Assembly: GCF_002835995.1 (NCBI RefSeq)
Contig: NZ_PJBZ01000064.1
Location: 1-44,343 of the forward strand
Direction: 5' to 3'
Length of the DNA stretch: 44,343 nucleotides
Source: Psychromonas sp. Urea-02u-13
Lineage (GTDB): Bacteria; Pseudomonadota; Gammaproteobacteria; Enterobacterales; Psychromonadaceae
In this document: piece after piece, positions 1 to 8,542 of the stretch
How the letters are laid out: the number at the start of each line of letters is the position of its first letter
Numbering within the stretch: the stretch's first letter is position 1
Made by a program: the position numbers and the translations under genes
The notes under the pieces: generated by a model
The model's input: the letters and a program-made list of their open reading frames with translations, nothing else
The model's database searches: none
What the model was told of the DNA's origin: nothing

Positions 1-275
1 CTATTGGAGGCGGAGACTCAGGGGACAGTATTACGATTGAGAATGCGTATACGGATGGTCGTTACCGCATTGAAGAGATTGTACTGGCGGATGAGAGTGT
101 GATTACAGGAACTGCTATTTTTGAGTTGCCTGAATATATAGCGCCAATTATTGACCAGGTAGCAAAACTAGTTTCTGTAATGTCTGGTTTTGATGTGGGT
201 GAGAGCGTCGCTACAGATCCTAATAACTTAGTATCAGCACCCTATCAGGAGGTGATTGTTTCTCCTGAATTATAG
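1..275 (+). CDS. C-terminal end of an RTX-type calcium-binding repeat protein (5' truncated by window)
   Basis: Reading from base 3, an open frame of 90 codons runs to TAG at 273-275 with no start inside the window. The segment GDSITIENAYTDGRYRIEEI resembles the haemolysin-type calcium-binding-related domain (HCBP_related) that follows or alternates with RTX nonapeptide repeats in large type I-secreted proteins. The pattern is a Gly-Asp pair, a short strand, then a Tyr-Arg-Ile-Glu-x-Ile strand and an acidic turn. The acidic tail, ending near VIVSPEL, fits the C-terminal export-signal end of such proteins. Only the last ~90 residues are visible, so the activity of the full protein (adhesin, lipase, protease or other) cannot be told. 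A hairpin with a T-run follows the stop. Confidence 0.6.
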   Translation, partial: IGGGDSGDSITIENAYTDGRYRIEEIVLADESVITGTAIFELPEYIAPIIDQVAKLVSVMSGFDVGESVATDPNNLVSAPYQEVIVSPEL

Positions 276-303
276 GAGGTAATTCACCTTACTTTAATAT
301 GAT

Positions 304-342
304 AAAAGCCAGCTGGACATGATAAGTTTAGCTGGTTTTTTT
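304..342 (+). terminator. Rho-independent terminator after the RTX-type gene
   Basis: CCAGCT (309-314) pairs with AGCTGG (330-335). The stem extends through A-T and G-T pairs into the T-run at 336-342. It lies 30-65 bp after the stop of the upstream gene. Confidence 0.7.
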
Positions 343-407
343 ATTACATTCTCAATGCTTGTATTTGTAAAATAAGTGATTTTTGTGTTTCTACGATTTT
401 CATTTCC

Positions 408-455
408 AATTACCTAAATATACTTTCAAATCATTGTAAGTATATTTAGGTAATT
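408..455. repeat. Perfect 18-bp inverted repeat with 12-bp loop
   Basis: The left arm at 408-425 begins AATTACCTAAAT and the right arm at 438-455 is its exact reverse complement. The loop is 426-437. There is no T-run, so an intrinsic terminator is unlikely. A dispersed repeat or an operator is possible. Confidence 0.75.
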
Positions 456-741
456 CATCACTTTTTATATCGTAAACTATTGGAATCAGTTTTTACCTTT
501 TTTATAACTACTATTTAGATCAATACTATCCGTATTTTTTGTGTGTAGTACTTTGAGTATGAGTAACAAATAGTTTAAAAAAAGACTTGGTTTATTTAGT
601 TTTTCTAATACTAATTTTTTGAAAAGCATTTAGAGATAATAAGTTAGATTCTTAATTGTTATTCATGTAATTGAATGTCTAGTAGTGAGTATTGCCAGCT
701 TTTATATAGCCGGCGTATTCATTCGGTTATCAACTGCTTGT

Positions 742-1794
742 TTAGTTAAAACCACTAAAGTATTGTTTCTTTGAGGCTGTTTGGGCTAACTGCGCCAGGT
801 ATAACGTGGTGTCTAGTAGTCGGTTGGCAAATCCCCATTCATTATCACACCAGACTAATAACTTCACTAAATGGCCATCACTGACGCGGGTTTGTGTACC
901 GTCAATAATGCAAGAGCGTGGATCGTGATTAAAATCGATTGAAACTAATGGCGCTTCTGTGTAACCCATGATGCCGGGAAGCTTAGTCTGTGATGCGTGA
1001 AGTAAACACTGGTTAATATCTTCAATGGTTACACTTTTAGTGACTGTGATGCTTAAATCCATTGCGGTGACATTAATGGTGGGCACACGCACGGCAATAG
1101 CTTCAAATTTATTGGCAAATTTAGGTAATATGCGCTCGATGCCGGCGGCTAGTTTAGTATCAACGGGAATGATTGACTGACTGGCTGCACGGGTACGTCT
1201 TAGGTCGGGATGGTAAGCGTCGATGACGGGTTGATCATTCATTGCCGAATGAATGGTGGTGATTGTGCCACATTTAATATCAAACTTTTTATCTAAGATA
1301 TCAATCACAGGTACGATGCAATTAGTAGTGCAAGATGCGCCTGAAATATAGGTTTCTTGGCCTGTGAGCTGTTGATGATTCACACCATATACAACTGTTG
1401 CGTCAACGTCTGAATTGGCGGGATGAGAAAATATCACTTTTTTAGCGCCTGCTGCTATATGCGCATCAGCATCTGCTTTTGTGCCATAAATACCAGTACA
1501 GTCGAGTACAATATCAATATCATATTGTGCCCATGGCAACTCATCGAGTTTAGAAAAATGGACCAAATCAATCATGTCATTTTCAATTTTTAATTGATTG
1601 TTTTGTAGCTCAATAGGAAATGGGAAACGACCGTGGGTTGAATCATATTGTGTTAAATGCGCGATGGCCGCGGGGTCCGCTAGCTCATTAATGACCACGA
1701 TGGTGATTTCACCCTGACGGTTACTCTCGTATAATGCGCGTAGTATGCTACGTCCGATTCGTCCGTAGCCATTGATAGCAATTCTAATTGACAT
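742..1794 (-). CDS. epd: D-erythrose-4-phosphate dehydrogenase
   Basis: This cytosolic enzyme oxidises erythrose 4-phosphate to 4-phosphoerythronate with NAD, the first step of DXP-dependent pyridoxal phosphate synthesis. The 350-aa protein follows E. coli Epd closely end to end. It has the N-terminal NAD-binding motif INGYGRIGR, the active-site segment SGASCTTNC with the catalytic Cys, [23 protein letters not shown], and [10 protein letters not shown] near the C-terminus. The [12 protein letters not shown] and DFNHDPRS stretches favour Epd over GapA. I chose the ATG at 1794; an in-frame GTG at 1809 adds five residues and starts nothing homologous. In many gammaproteobacteria epd leads an epd-pgk-fba operon, but here the next gene on this strand is not pgk, so it stands alone. 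Confidence 0.93.
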   Translation of the reverse strand: MSIRIAINGYGRIGRSILRALYESNRQGEITIVVINELADPAAIAHLTQYDSTHGRFPFPIELQNNQLKIENDMIDLVHFSKLDELPWAQYDIDIVLDCTGIYGTKADADAHIAAGAKKVIFSHPANSDVDATVVYGVNHQQLTGQETYISGASCTTNCIVPVIDILDKKFDIKCGTITTIHSAMNDQPVIDAYHPDLRRTRAASQSIIPVDTKLAAGIERILPKFANKFEAIAVRVPTINVTAMDLSITVTKSVTIEDINQCLLHASQTKLPGIMGYTEAPLVSIDFNHDPRSCIIDGTQTRVSDGHLVKLLVWCDNEWGFANRLLDTTLYLAQLAQTASKKQYFSGFN

Positions 1795-1829
1795 AATAAC
1801 TGTACACACCTAATAAAAAACGAAGGTTA

Positions 1830-2030
1830 TTGTAATACCAATTACAATAAATAGCTGATCTATTTGGCTAGTTAAAACAACTTACTTCGGCGTTATAAGT
1901 TTCGTAAAGGGAACAACCATTAATCATTAAATGGTTGGTTTTATTTAATGTGCTGTAGAGGATTAACGCAGTTAATCGCTCGTTAGTAGGTCAACTTACG
2001 CCTTGAATTAATCCGCCTTCCCGCCTTCTA
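1830..2030. repeat. Repeat-like intergenic segment with nested palindromes
   Basis: Between epd and the PLD gene lies a structured, non-coding segment. AACCATT pairs with AATGGTT (1915-1936 region), and GATTAAC (1961-1967) pairs with GTTAATC (1971-1977) across three bases. Its left end, TAATACCAATTACAATAA, resembles dispersed repeats of marine gammaproteobacteria. That resemblance is from memory and was not checked. Confidence 0.4.
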
Positions 2031-2033
2031 GTC

Positions 2034-3566
2034 TTACAAGTGTTGCTCTATTGGCAATAATTGTAATAAAGAGGATTTCATACGCTCCCATTGACCTGTT
2101 TCAGGCTCACTTTGCCAGGTTTTACCCCCAGAATGCCAACGAATGTCACCTTCATGTAACTCCAGACGCCAGCTATTATCTTCGTTCATCGCTTGTTCAA
2201 TATCATTGGCCAAGCTTTCTGCAATGCCTTGATGTTCAATCACTAGCAGGGATTCTGTATTGAGGTAGGTTGAGCGTAAATTGAAGTTAAAAGAGCCAAT
2301 GGTTGCCACTTTTCTATCAAACACTGCGGATTTTGCATGCAGGCCGTAAGCTGTTGTTGGTGCACATTTGGAGATGTCTTTGGTCGATTGTTCACAGAGT
2401 GCGGTCGTTGGTTGTAACTCGAATAACTGCATACCGTGTTCAAGCATGTCTTGGCGTCGGCCTGCGTAACCAGAATGATTTGCAACGAGATCATTAGAGG
2501 CCATTGAATTGGTTAGTGCTTTTATCTGAATACCTTTGTTGGTCAAACGCTGCATGGCGGCTAATTGGCGATCATCAAATATCAGATAAGCGGATTCTAA
2601 TACGATTTCTTGTTCAGATTGCTGCGCTAATTCGGCTAATAATTTAGCGGTTGCTTTGGGTACTTTAGTATTATCGACATCGATAGGAATAGGGCGATCA
2701 GCAACAAACTCTGCGTTAACCCAAGTCATCTTGCTCATTAGATCCTTTAAGAAACGATGCGCATTTTTAGTGCCTTCTGGCAACGCGGGGTAATTTTTAT
2801 ACTGAGGTGCGGGCATTTCGCCTAATCGAGCTTGCTCTTGTGAAACGGTATCGGTCAGCAAGTCAACAGGGTAAGACCAGCGGCTGTCCCAGTATTCGGC
2901 AAAGCTCGCTTGGATATCGGTTACCACGGCGCCCATAACTAATACATCACGATCGCGGAAATTTATTTCATTGGATAAGTCAAAATATTCATCGCCGATA
3001 TTACGCCCACCAACAACGGATAAAACCCCATCTACAGTAAATGATTTATTGTGCATACGGCGATTTAGACGCGGTAAATCACTGAGTAACGTGATCCATT
3101 TTGTTAATCCACGACGACTAGGGATAGGGTTAAATATGCGGATTTCTATTTGAGGATGAAGATCCAGTGCTGAGAGTAGTTGCTCTCGCTGGTTCAGATT
3201 AATATCGTCAAGCATGACACGCACTCGAACACCACGCTCTGCAGCCGCCATTAAGCGCTTTGCTAAGTAATGGCCTGAAGTGTCTGAGTTCCAAATGTAA
3301 TATTGGATATCGATGCTGTGCTCGGCGCTTTCAATTAATGCTAATCGCTGTGCTAATGCGTCCCAACCAGTGTCTTGTAATAACACCGCACTGGTTTCCT
3401 GTTGAGATTGCGCTGTCTGATGAGTCTCAGTCAATGCGGTCAATGCGCTGGGTGCGGGGGCGATGAGCGGCTCAATTGAATGTTTAATCTCTTCGGGCAG
3501 TGATGAACAACCCGTGAGAATGAGCACAAAAAGCATGATGACATTAATACGTTGGAGCACAGGCAT
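2034..3566 (-). CDS. Phospholipase D family lipoprotein, cardiolipin synthase ClsC-like
   Basis: A 510-aa protein with two PLD/HKD catalytic motifs: HNKSFTVDG (about residues 172-180, followed by GGRNIGDEYFD) and HAKSAVFD (about residues 408-415, followed by GSFNFNLRS). Two HKD motifs per chain are typical of phosphatidyl-transferring enzymes. The overall order resembles E. coli ClsC (YmdC), which makes cardiolipin from two phospholipids. Unlike ClsC, the N-terminus is a clear lipoprotein signal, with the hydrophobic stretch VIMLFVLILTGC and a Cys at residue 20. The product is therefore probably lipid-anchored in the envelope. The ATG at 3566 is preceded by an AGGAAA ribosome site. No ymdB-like partner is adjacent. 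The exact substrate is inferred. Confidence 0.8.
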   Translation of the reverse strand: MPVLQRINVIMLFVLILTGCSSLPEEIKHSIEPLIAPAPSALTALTETHQTAQSQQETSAVLLQDTGWDALAQRLALIESAEHSIDIQYYIWNSDTSGHYLAKRLMAAAERGVRVRVMLDDINLNQREQLLSALDLHPQIEIRIFNPIPSRRGLTKWITLLSDLPRLNRRMHNKSFTVDGVLSVVGGRNIGDEYFDLSNEINFRDRDVLVMGAVVTDIQASFAEYWDSRWSYPVDLLTDTVSQEQARLGEMPAPQYKNYPALPEGTKNAHRFLKDLMSKMTWVNAEFVADRPIPIDVDNTKVPKATAKLLAELAQQSEQEIVLESAYLIFDDRQLAAMQRLTNKGIQIKALTNSMASNDLVANHSGYAGRRQDMLEHGMQLFELQPTTALCEQSTKDISKCAPTTAYGLHAKSAVFDRKVATIGSFNFNLRSTYLNTESLLVIEHQGIAESLANDIEQAMNEDNSWRLELHEGDIRWHSGGKTWQSEPETGQWERMKSSLLQLLPIEQHL

Positions 3567-3959
3567 TTGTTAGATTTCCTTTTTTAACGTTGAATAACCT
3601 ATTTATTATCTTATCGGCTCATTATTTGATGCACTTTTATTGTTGCTAGCAAGGCCGATAAACTCTTTCTCGCACTCTTTAAAATCCGCGCAAGATGAAT
3701 AACAGGCAGAATAAATACACTTTGCTATTTAAGCAACCATCTTAAGCAACTACCTTAAGCAACTACTGATTGCACTGTCTGTGCTTATTTTTGTTTTTAA
3801 GTGGGTTGGCAAGGTAAAAGTGATGTATTACGTAACAAGATTTTTGATTGAGCAATTTTAACCTGCAGGGTAGATCAGATAGTTAAGTGGATTGCTATAA
3901 CCCTTTCAATGTAACAAGTTGTGCATAGGTTAGATATTAAATGTAATGTGGCATTATTA
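3567..3959. other. Gene-free stretch
   Basis: No supported gene. The segment is AT-rich and contains the 13-bp triple repeat at 3729-3767. It could include remains of the upstream part of the truncated group II intron, but I recognise none of its 5' domains. Confidence 0.5.
3729..3767. repeat. 13-bp tandem repeat, three copies
   Basis: Units TTAAGCAACCATC, TTAAGCAACTACC and TTAAGCAACTACT stand head to tail (3729-3741, 3742-3754, 3755-3767). Confidence 0.8.
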
Positions 3960-3961
3960 TA

Positions 3962-4537
3962 CTTATTTGCCCAGTAAAGCGTTATCAAGCCATTAGCAAA
4001 GCGACGCTATTTATACATAAGTATAACAAGCAACACGTTGTTGATATGGATTTGTCGAAATGCTTTGATATGCTCGACCACAACTTAATCATTAAGTTTG
4101 TGTGCAAGCGTATTGTAGACAGTAGTATCTTAAACTTGATAAGACAGTTTCTAAAAAGTGGGGTAATGGTTGGTGGGGATTGGGAAGAAAGTGAGTTAGG
4201 TAGTCCGCAAGGTTTGTTATCAGTCCGCTTCTTGCCAATATATACTTAGATGAGTTTGACCAAGAAATGATGAAGTGAGCACACCGAATAGTGCGCTATG
4301 CCGATGATATATTGATATTATTCACCTCAAATCAGGCGCAAAGAACGCATTAAAAGTAGCCTCAAAGTACCTTGAAGTCACACTGAAACTTAGAGTGACT
4401 GAGCGGAAAATCCATATGCACATAGCGATACAGGTGTTCTGCTTATTATTCTTAAGGAACAGTGAATTACATGAGCCGTATACGAGGTTCGTACGGTTCT
4501 GTGAGAGGGATGAGGCAAAATCCTCCCCCTACTCGAT
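3962..4537 (+). pseudogene. Relic of a group II intron with broken reverse transcriptase
   Basis: Translating from 3962 gives RT blocks in order. First is YQAISKATLF..VVDMDLSKCFDMLDH (palm block with the first catalytic Asp), then GSPQG at about 4200. A frameshift near 4221 follows, then SPLLANIYLDEFD, a TGA at 4276-4278, RYADDILIL with the YADD catalytic box at 4297-4308, a further stop, and SKYLEVTLKLRVTERKIH. The fingers (RT0-2), the X/maturase domain and any endonuclease domain are absent. At 4473-4499, GAGCCGTA pairs with TACGGTTC, which is the signature of intron domain V, although its distal stem and loop are shortened. A domain VI-like hairpin follows, and the end CTACTCGAT at 4529-4537 matches group II 3' termini. 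It is therefore 5'-truncated, internally deleted and inactive. Confidence 0.85.
4473..4537 (+). ncRNA. Degenerate group II intron domain V/VI and 3' end
   Basis: The 5' strand GAGCCGTA and 3' strand TACGGTTC form the lower domain V helix. The normal bulge, upper stem and GNRA loop are collapsed to a few bases. A GGGATGAGG/TCCTCCCC stem and a terminal CTACTCGAT follow. Confidence 0.7.
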
Positions 4538-4572
4538 ATCTATCGCCAACTAGGTTGTTACTCTAATAATAA

Positions 4573-5091
4573 CTATTCAATAAATGGTTTTTGGCACACT
4601 ATCTGGGCAATAGCGCGATCTGGATTATGTTTAATACCTTCAAAATAATGCAAACAAGACCAGTTGCTAAAAATAGTATTTAGCTCATTCGGTTGTAATA
4701 AAAAAGCATCTCTATTTGGCCGTCCAAACTGTCTGTTTTCTGTTGTAAAGGTTTCGTAGATGATTAAACCACCGGGCACCAGCGCTGCTTTTATCTCTTC
4801 CATTAAGGGACGATGTAGATAACGAAACACAATAATAGCTTGATAACTCTCTGCCTTTAATACCTTTTCACCAAGCTCAAAATCAGCATAGAAGCATTGC
4901 TCTGTACTGATGCTATGTTCAGCCTGTAAGGTTAACAACGCTTCACTATTTTTATCAGAAAAGTGCACGGGAAAACCTTGCTCATGCAGATACAAACCAT
5001 TACGACCACTGCCGCAGGCAAGATCCAATATCGGTTTTCCTTGCGCTTTAAACAAGGTTTTAAATTCAGTTAATAAAGGTGAATGAGGCAT
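4573..5091 (-). CDS. SAM-dependent class I methyltransferase (TehB-like)
   Basis: A 172-aa protein with the class I methyltransferase fold. Motif I, ILDLACGSGRNGLYL, is at about residues 21-35 and binds S-adenosylmethionine. An acidic residue follows in HFSDKNSEAL, and LVPGGLIIYETFT is the post-motif III strand. The compact size and the FGRPNRDAFLLQPNEL segment resemble TehB-like tellurite/thiol methyltransferases, but the substrate cannot be told. Its ATG overlaps the radA stop codon in a TAATG junction at 5089-5093, so it is very probably translated by coupling from radA and belongs to the recX-radA operon. Confidence 0.78.
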   Translation of the reverse strand: MPHSPLLTEFKTLFKAQGKPILDLACGSGRNGLYLHEQGFPVHFSDKNSEALLTLQAEHSISTEQCFYADFELGEKVLKAESYQAIIVFRYLHRPLMEEIKAALVPGGLIIYETFTTENRQFGRPNRDAFLLQPNELNTIFSNWSCLHYFEGIKHNPDRAIAQIVCQKPFIE

Positions 5092-6506
5092 TAACTCAAC
5101 GCCTCAATCAGTGCTTTAATATTATTAAGGGGCTGAATACTTTGATCGCCTTTGACAAACTGTTCCATCGACTTGTGATAAGCCACCTTAGGGATGAAAA
5201 TTTGTTTCTTACCGTGGCTCAAGGCTTCGCGAACACGAGGCACGATTTGTGGCACTTGGCGTAATTCGCCCGTGAGCGCCACTTCGCCGATAAACACGGC
5301 ATCCACTGGTAACGGTTTTGAGTTAATTGAGCTCAGTAACGCCGCCATAACTGCCATGTCTGTTGAGGTTTCCGAATCGGCCATTTTAAGACCGCCCACT
5401 AAACTGATATTAATATCGTAATAAGTGGGTATGCCTCCGTGTTTTTTCAGCACGGCGGTGATCAGTGATAAACGACTATAAGAAACCCCGATACAGTTAC
5501 GAATCGATTTTTCACCTTCCACTTCAGTGGCCAGTGCTTGAATTTCAATTAATAAATTACGCGAACCATCTTTAATCACGGAAATAGCAGAGCCTTCAAA
5601 ATGCTCTTCACTGCCCGATAAAAACAGGCGACTTGGGTTATCTACCGAGCGCATACCAAATTCAGTCATCTGGAAAATACCCACTTGTTCGGTATCACCA
5701 AAACGGTTTTTATCGGCACGTAAAATACGCACCGAAGCATCATTCACTTCAATATGAATCGCGGTATCGATAATATGTTTCAGTGTTTGTGGGCCGGCCA
5801 TTTGTGAATTTTTATTTACTTGGCCCACTAAAATCAGGGTAATACCGTGTTGTTTGCATAATCGGTTTAATATTTTTGCACAGGTTTTTACCTGCGTCAC
5901 ACCACCTGCGGTTCCATCAACAGTATTTGATTCAAAGGCTTGAATCGAGTCAGCAATTAAGAATTTGATGTTGTTTTCAATACATTGATCCACGATGTCT
6001 TCAAGGGAATCGGTATCGGAAAGCATAAATTGGCCTTCATTAAAATTAAGCTTAAGACGCTCAATACCACGTTTAGCCCACTGGCTTAAACTTTCCTCGG
6101 CGGTAACATAAAGGGTATTCATGGTCTGTGACATGACTTCAGCCACTTTAGTGAGTAGTGTGGTTTTACCAGATCCCGGGTCACCACTGATTAATACCAC
6201 CGAACCTAGGGTAATCCCGCCACCTAATACTCTGTCTAATTCAGAAAGGCCGGTAGAAATACGTGTCGCATTTTCTACTTTAACGTCGCTAATACGCTGC
6301 ACACCCGTGCCCGCACCGATACCCGCATAACCGCCATTGTTATTACGTTGCACTGCTGCATTTACTGATTTTGTAGTACTGGTGGCTTCACGAAATTCAG
6401 TGATGGTATTCCACGCTTTACACTCGGCACATTGACCCTGCCATTTGGTGAAGTCTGCACCACATTCACTACATACGTAGGCGATTTTTGTTTTTGCTTT
6501 GGCCAT
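5091..6506 (-). CDS. radA: DNA repair protein RadA (Sms)
   Basis: RadA is a RecA-like ATPase that drives branch migration and processing of recombination intermediates. The 471-aa protein has an N-terminal C4 zinc finger (CSECGADFTKWQGQCAEC, residues 12-29), Walker A GDPGSGKTT at about residues 107-115, the RadA-specific KNRFG motif in RADKNRFGDTE, and a C-terminal Lon-protease-like domain (SLVGGLKMADSETSTDMAV, GEVALTGELRQVP). Start ATG at 6506. It sits 14 bp after recX and overlaps the methyltransferase start. It is rather divergent from E. coli RadA: the usual VTKDG/VTKEG stretch reads VNKNSQ. The usual serB neighbour is not seen here, so a paralogue cannot be excluded. Confidence 0.9.
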   Translation of the reverse strand: MAKAKTKIAYVCSECGADFTKWQGQCAECKAWNTITEFREATSTTKSVNAAVQRNNNGGYAGIGAGTGVQRISDVKVENATRISTGLSELDRVLGGGITLGSVVLISGDPGSGKTTLLTKVAEVMSQTMNTLYVTAEESLSQWAKRGIERLKLNFNEGQFMLSDTDSLEDIVDQCIENNIKFLIADSIQAFESNTVDGTAGGVTQVKTCAKILNRLCKQHGITLILVGQVNKNSQMAGPQTLKHIIDTAIHIEVNDASVRILRADKNRFGDTEQVGIFQMTEFGMRSVDNPSRLFLSGSEEHFEGSAISVIKDGSRNLLIEIQALATEVEGEKSIRNCIGVSYSRLSLITAVLKKHGGIPTYYDINISLVGGLKMADSETSTDMAVMAALLSSINSKPLPVDAVFIGEVALTGELRQVPQIVPRVREALSHGKKQIFIPKVAYHKSMEQFVKGDQSIQPLNNIKALIEALS

Positions 6507-6520
6507 GGGAAATACTCTTA

Positions 6521-7222
6521 TTAGTCAGTAATTTGTAAATTAAATTCTTTGATTGCTTTTTGGCAGTCATTAAACGAATAGCCGCGCGAGATTAAAAAAC
6601 GCTTTGCTTTGTCTTGTAACGCTTTGCCTTCAATTTCAACACGAAACTTACCTGAAAGTAGGGCAAGCGCATCAGCAATGGCGTCATATTCTTCGAGGGG
6701 GAAGTGCTCATTATGACATTCAATAGCACTGAATATATGCTCAAAATTATGCCCCTTGTTTTGCAGGAAGGCCATCACTTTTTGTTTCAAATGGGCGTTT
6801 TCAATGCGCTCGTGATAACGCTTTTGAAGTAACTCGGTGGCACTGTTTATATAGTCAAAATCATTGTTTTGAAAGTGCTCACTGCAGAGCTGTTCAGGAA
6901 TGCCTTTGAGTTTCAGATCGCGTTGAATACGATTAATGCCAAAACCTTTGTTTTGCGCGCTACGCATAAAGGACTCTACAAAACGTGCATCATCGAGGTA
7001 GCGATATTCATAACAGGCCTCAATAACGTCATCAATCCATTGTTGGTTATCGGTTTTACGGGCGAGCTTAACGCGTAATTCATGCTCGCTATGATCACGT
7101 CTGCCTAAATGCCAAAAAGCAGAACGCTTTACGCCTTCAATGTCTGTTGCGGGTTTTATCGGTTTGTTAAACACATTAAGGCTACTTTTGAGAAATAAAT
7201 AATAATAATAACGCAAAAGCAC
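6521..7222 (-). CDS. recX: RecX/OraA family regulatory protein
   Basis: RecX proteins bind RecA filaments and limit recombinase activity. The 233-aa product shows the tandem three-helix repeat pattern: FWHLGRRDHSEHELRVKLARK near residue 36, then YEYRYLDDARFVESFMRS, GFGINRIQRDLKLKGI, and a third repeat ending in FLISRGYSFNDCQKAI. It is longer than the ~150-170 aa of many RecX proteins, with an extra middle repeat region and an extended N-terminus. The 5' end is uncertain: GTG at 7222 opens onto a run of TAT codons without a clear ribosome site, and GTG at 7174 is an alternative. It is the first gene of recX-radA-methyltransferase. RecX normally follows recA, which is not in this window. Confidence 0.8.
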   Translation of the reverse strand: MLLRYYYYLFLKSSLNVFNKPIKPATDIEGVKRSAFWHLGRRDHSEHELRVKLARKTDNQQWIDDVIEACYEYRYLDDARFVESFMRSAQNKGFGINRIQRDLKLKGIPEQLCSEHFQNNDFDYINSATELLQKRYHERIENAHLKQKVMAFLQNKGHNFEHIFSAIECHNEHFPLEEYDAIADALALLSGKFRVEIEGKALQDKAKRFLISRGYSFNDCQKAIKEFNLQITD

Positions 7223-7288
7223 GTGCTTGTTCGCTTTAAAATCGTTATGTTAGGTTTTTTTATTGTCTTTCAAATTTGAAGAGTATGC

Positions 7289-8464
7289 ATGATAAAAGTT
7301 CCCTTTAATGTTTGGTTATTAATGTGTGTCGGTGCGCTTGCGATGTCGGCCGCCTCTATTGTGGTTTTTACCGGTGGTATTATTGGCAGCGCGTTAGCAC
7401 CCTCTGAAACATTAGCGACATTACCACTGGCTTTGATGATTGTGGGTACGGCCTTGGCGGTTATTCCTGTGACGATGTTGATGCAACGCTTTGGACGTAA
7501 ACGTGTCTTTATTTTAGGTACCTGTACTAGCATTGTTGGATCGCTTGTTACCTGTGTTGCTATTATGAAAAGCCATTTTGAGCTGTTTTGTTTTGGTACG
7601 TTTTTACTCGGGGCAGGTTTAGCTTATGTGCAGCAATATCGTTTTGCTGCCATGGAAAGTGTCTCGCCTGATCAGATGGCCAGTGCCGCCGCTAAAGTAT
7701 TATTAGGTGGATTGGCAGCTGCCATTATTGGCCCTGAATTGGCGCTACTAAGTAAAGATATGTTTGCGCAACCCTTTGCGGGCGCTTATTTGTCGTTAGC
7801 AGGGCTTTATCTGTTAGCAACAACATTACTGTTTTTATATCGTCCGAATCATATACACAGCGAAACACAAACATCAGAAGGTCGACCCTTAACAACGATT
7901 ATCAAGCAACCTGTTTTTTGGGTCGCGCTTTTGGCTGCCACCGTGGGTTATGCGGTGATGAGTTTTATTATGACCGCGACCCCGATGAGTATGCATATTC
8001 ATGATGGTCATAGTTTAGCGGATACCAAGTGGGTGATTCAAAGCCACATTATGGCGATGTTTATTCCTTCCTTTTTTAGCGGTTTTCTTATTCGCCGTTA
8101 TGGCGTAGCGAAAATGATGATGACAGGCGTATTGGCTTTTGTTTTGTGTGCCGTTATTGCCTTAATTGATCGTAGTTTATTACATTATTGGATCGCGCTT
8201 ATTTTATTAGGTATTGGTTGGAATTTTCTGTTTGTTAGTGGAACGTCATTATTACCGCAATCGTATAAAGACAATGAGCGCTTTAAAGTGCAAGCATTAA
8301 ATGAATTCAGCGTTTTTAGCATTCAAGCACTGGCGTCACTTTCGTCGGGTTGGGTATTGTATCAATTTGGCTGGGAAATCTTAATCTACATTAGTTTACC
8401 GATGTTACTGGTTGTGGTGATGGCCATTTATTACTGGCAACGTGGACAGGTAAAAGGTGCTTAA
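7289..8464 (+). CDS. MFS transporter, 12-TM type
   Basis: A 391-aa integral inner-membrane protein with about twelve hydrophobic segments. The family loop motif appears after the second segment as QRFGRKRVFILG (residues 69-80), with a weaker counterpart RRYGVAKMMMTG after the eighth. Major-facilitator carriers of this size are usually proton-driven drug or metabolite exporters or sugar/organic-acid carriers; the substrate is not evident. The ATG at 7289 has GAAGAG eight bases upstream. The gene diverges from recX across 66 bp, so the two share a control region. A hypothetical exporter role is only inferred. Confidence 0.8.
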   Translation: MIKVPFNVWLLMCVGALAMSAASIVVFTGGIIGSALAPSETLATLPLALMIVGTALAVIPVTMLMQRFGRKRVFILGTCTSIVGSLVTCVAIMKSHFELFCFGTFLLGAGLAYVQQYRFAAMESVSPDQMASAAAKVLLGGLAAAIIGPELALLSKDMFAQPFAGAYLSLAGLYLLATTLLFLYRPNHIHSETQTSEGRPLTTIIKQPVFWVALLAATVGYAVMSFIMTATPMSMHIHDGHSLADTKWVIQSHIMAMFIPSFFSGFLIRRYGVAKMMMTGVLAFVLCAVIALIDRSLLHYWIALILLGIGWNFLFVSGTSLLPQSYKDNERFKVQALNEFSVFSIQALASLSSGWVLYQFGWEILIYISLPMLLVVVMAIYYWQRGQVKGA

Positions 8465-8542
8465 AGAATAAAGGTGTTGTTATTGGTAGTGTGAGTTTTA
8501 TACAGTATTGGCACTTTATGTTATGCATTTTCTTTGTCGCTT

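Larger units (their letters stand above)
276..741. other. Gene-free stretch with inverted repeats
   Basis: No convincing coding frame is seen. It holds the terminator at 304-342, the perfect 18-bp inverted repeat at 408-455, and AT-rich filler up to the 3' end of epd. A weak stem (GCCAGC with GCCGGC) near 697-714 could serve the 3' end of epd but has no T-run. Confidence 0.6.

Noticed and set aside
742-1794. GapA (glyceraldehyde-3-phosphate dehydrogenase)
   Set aside because: [24 protein letters not shown] and the overall sequence follow Epd much more closely.
3729-3767. Possible CRISPR array
   Set aside because: The three units are only 13 bp and directly adjacent, without spacers; no cas gene is present in the window.
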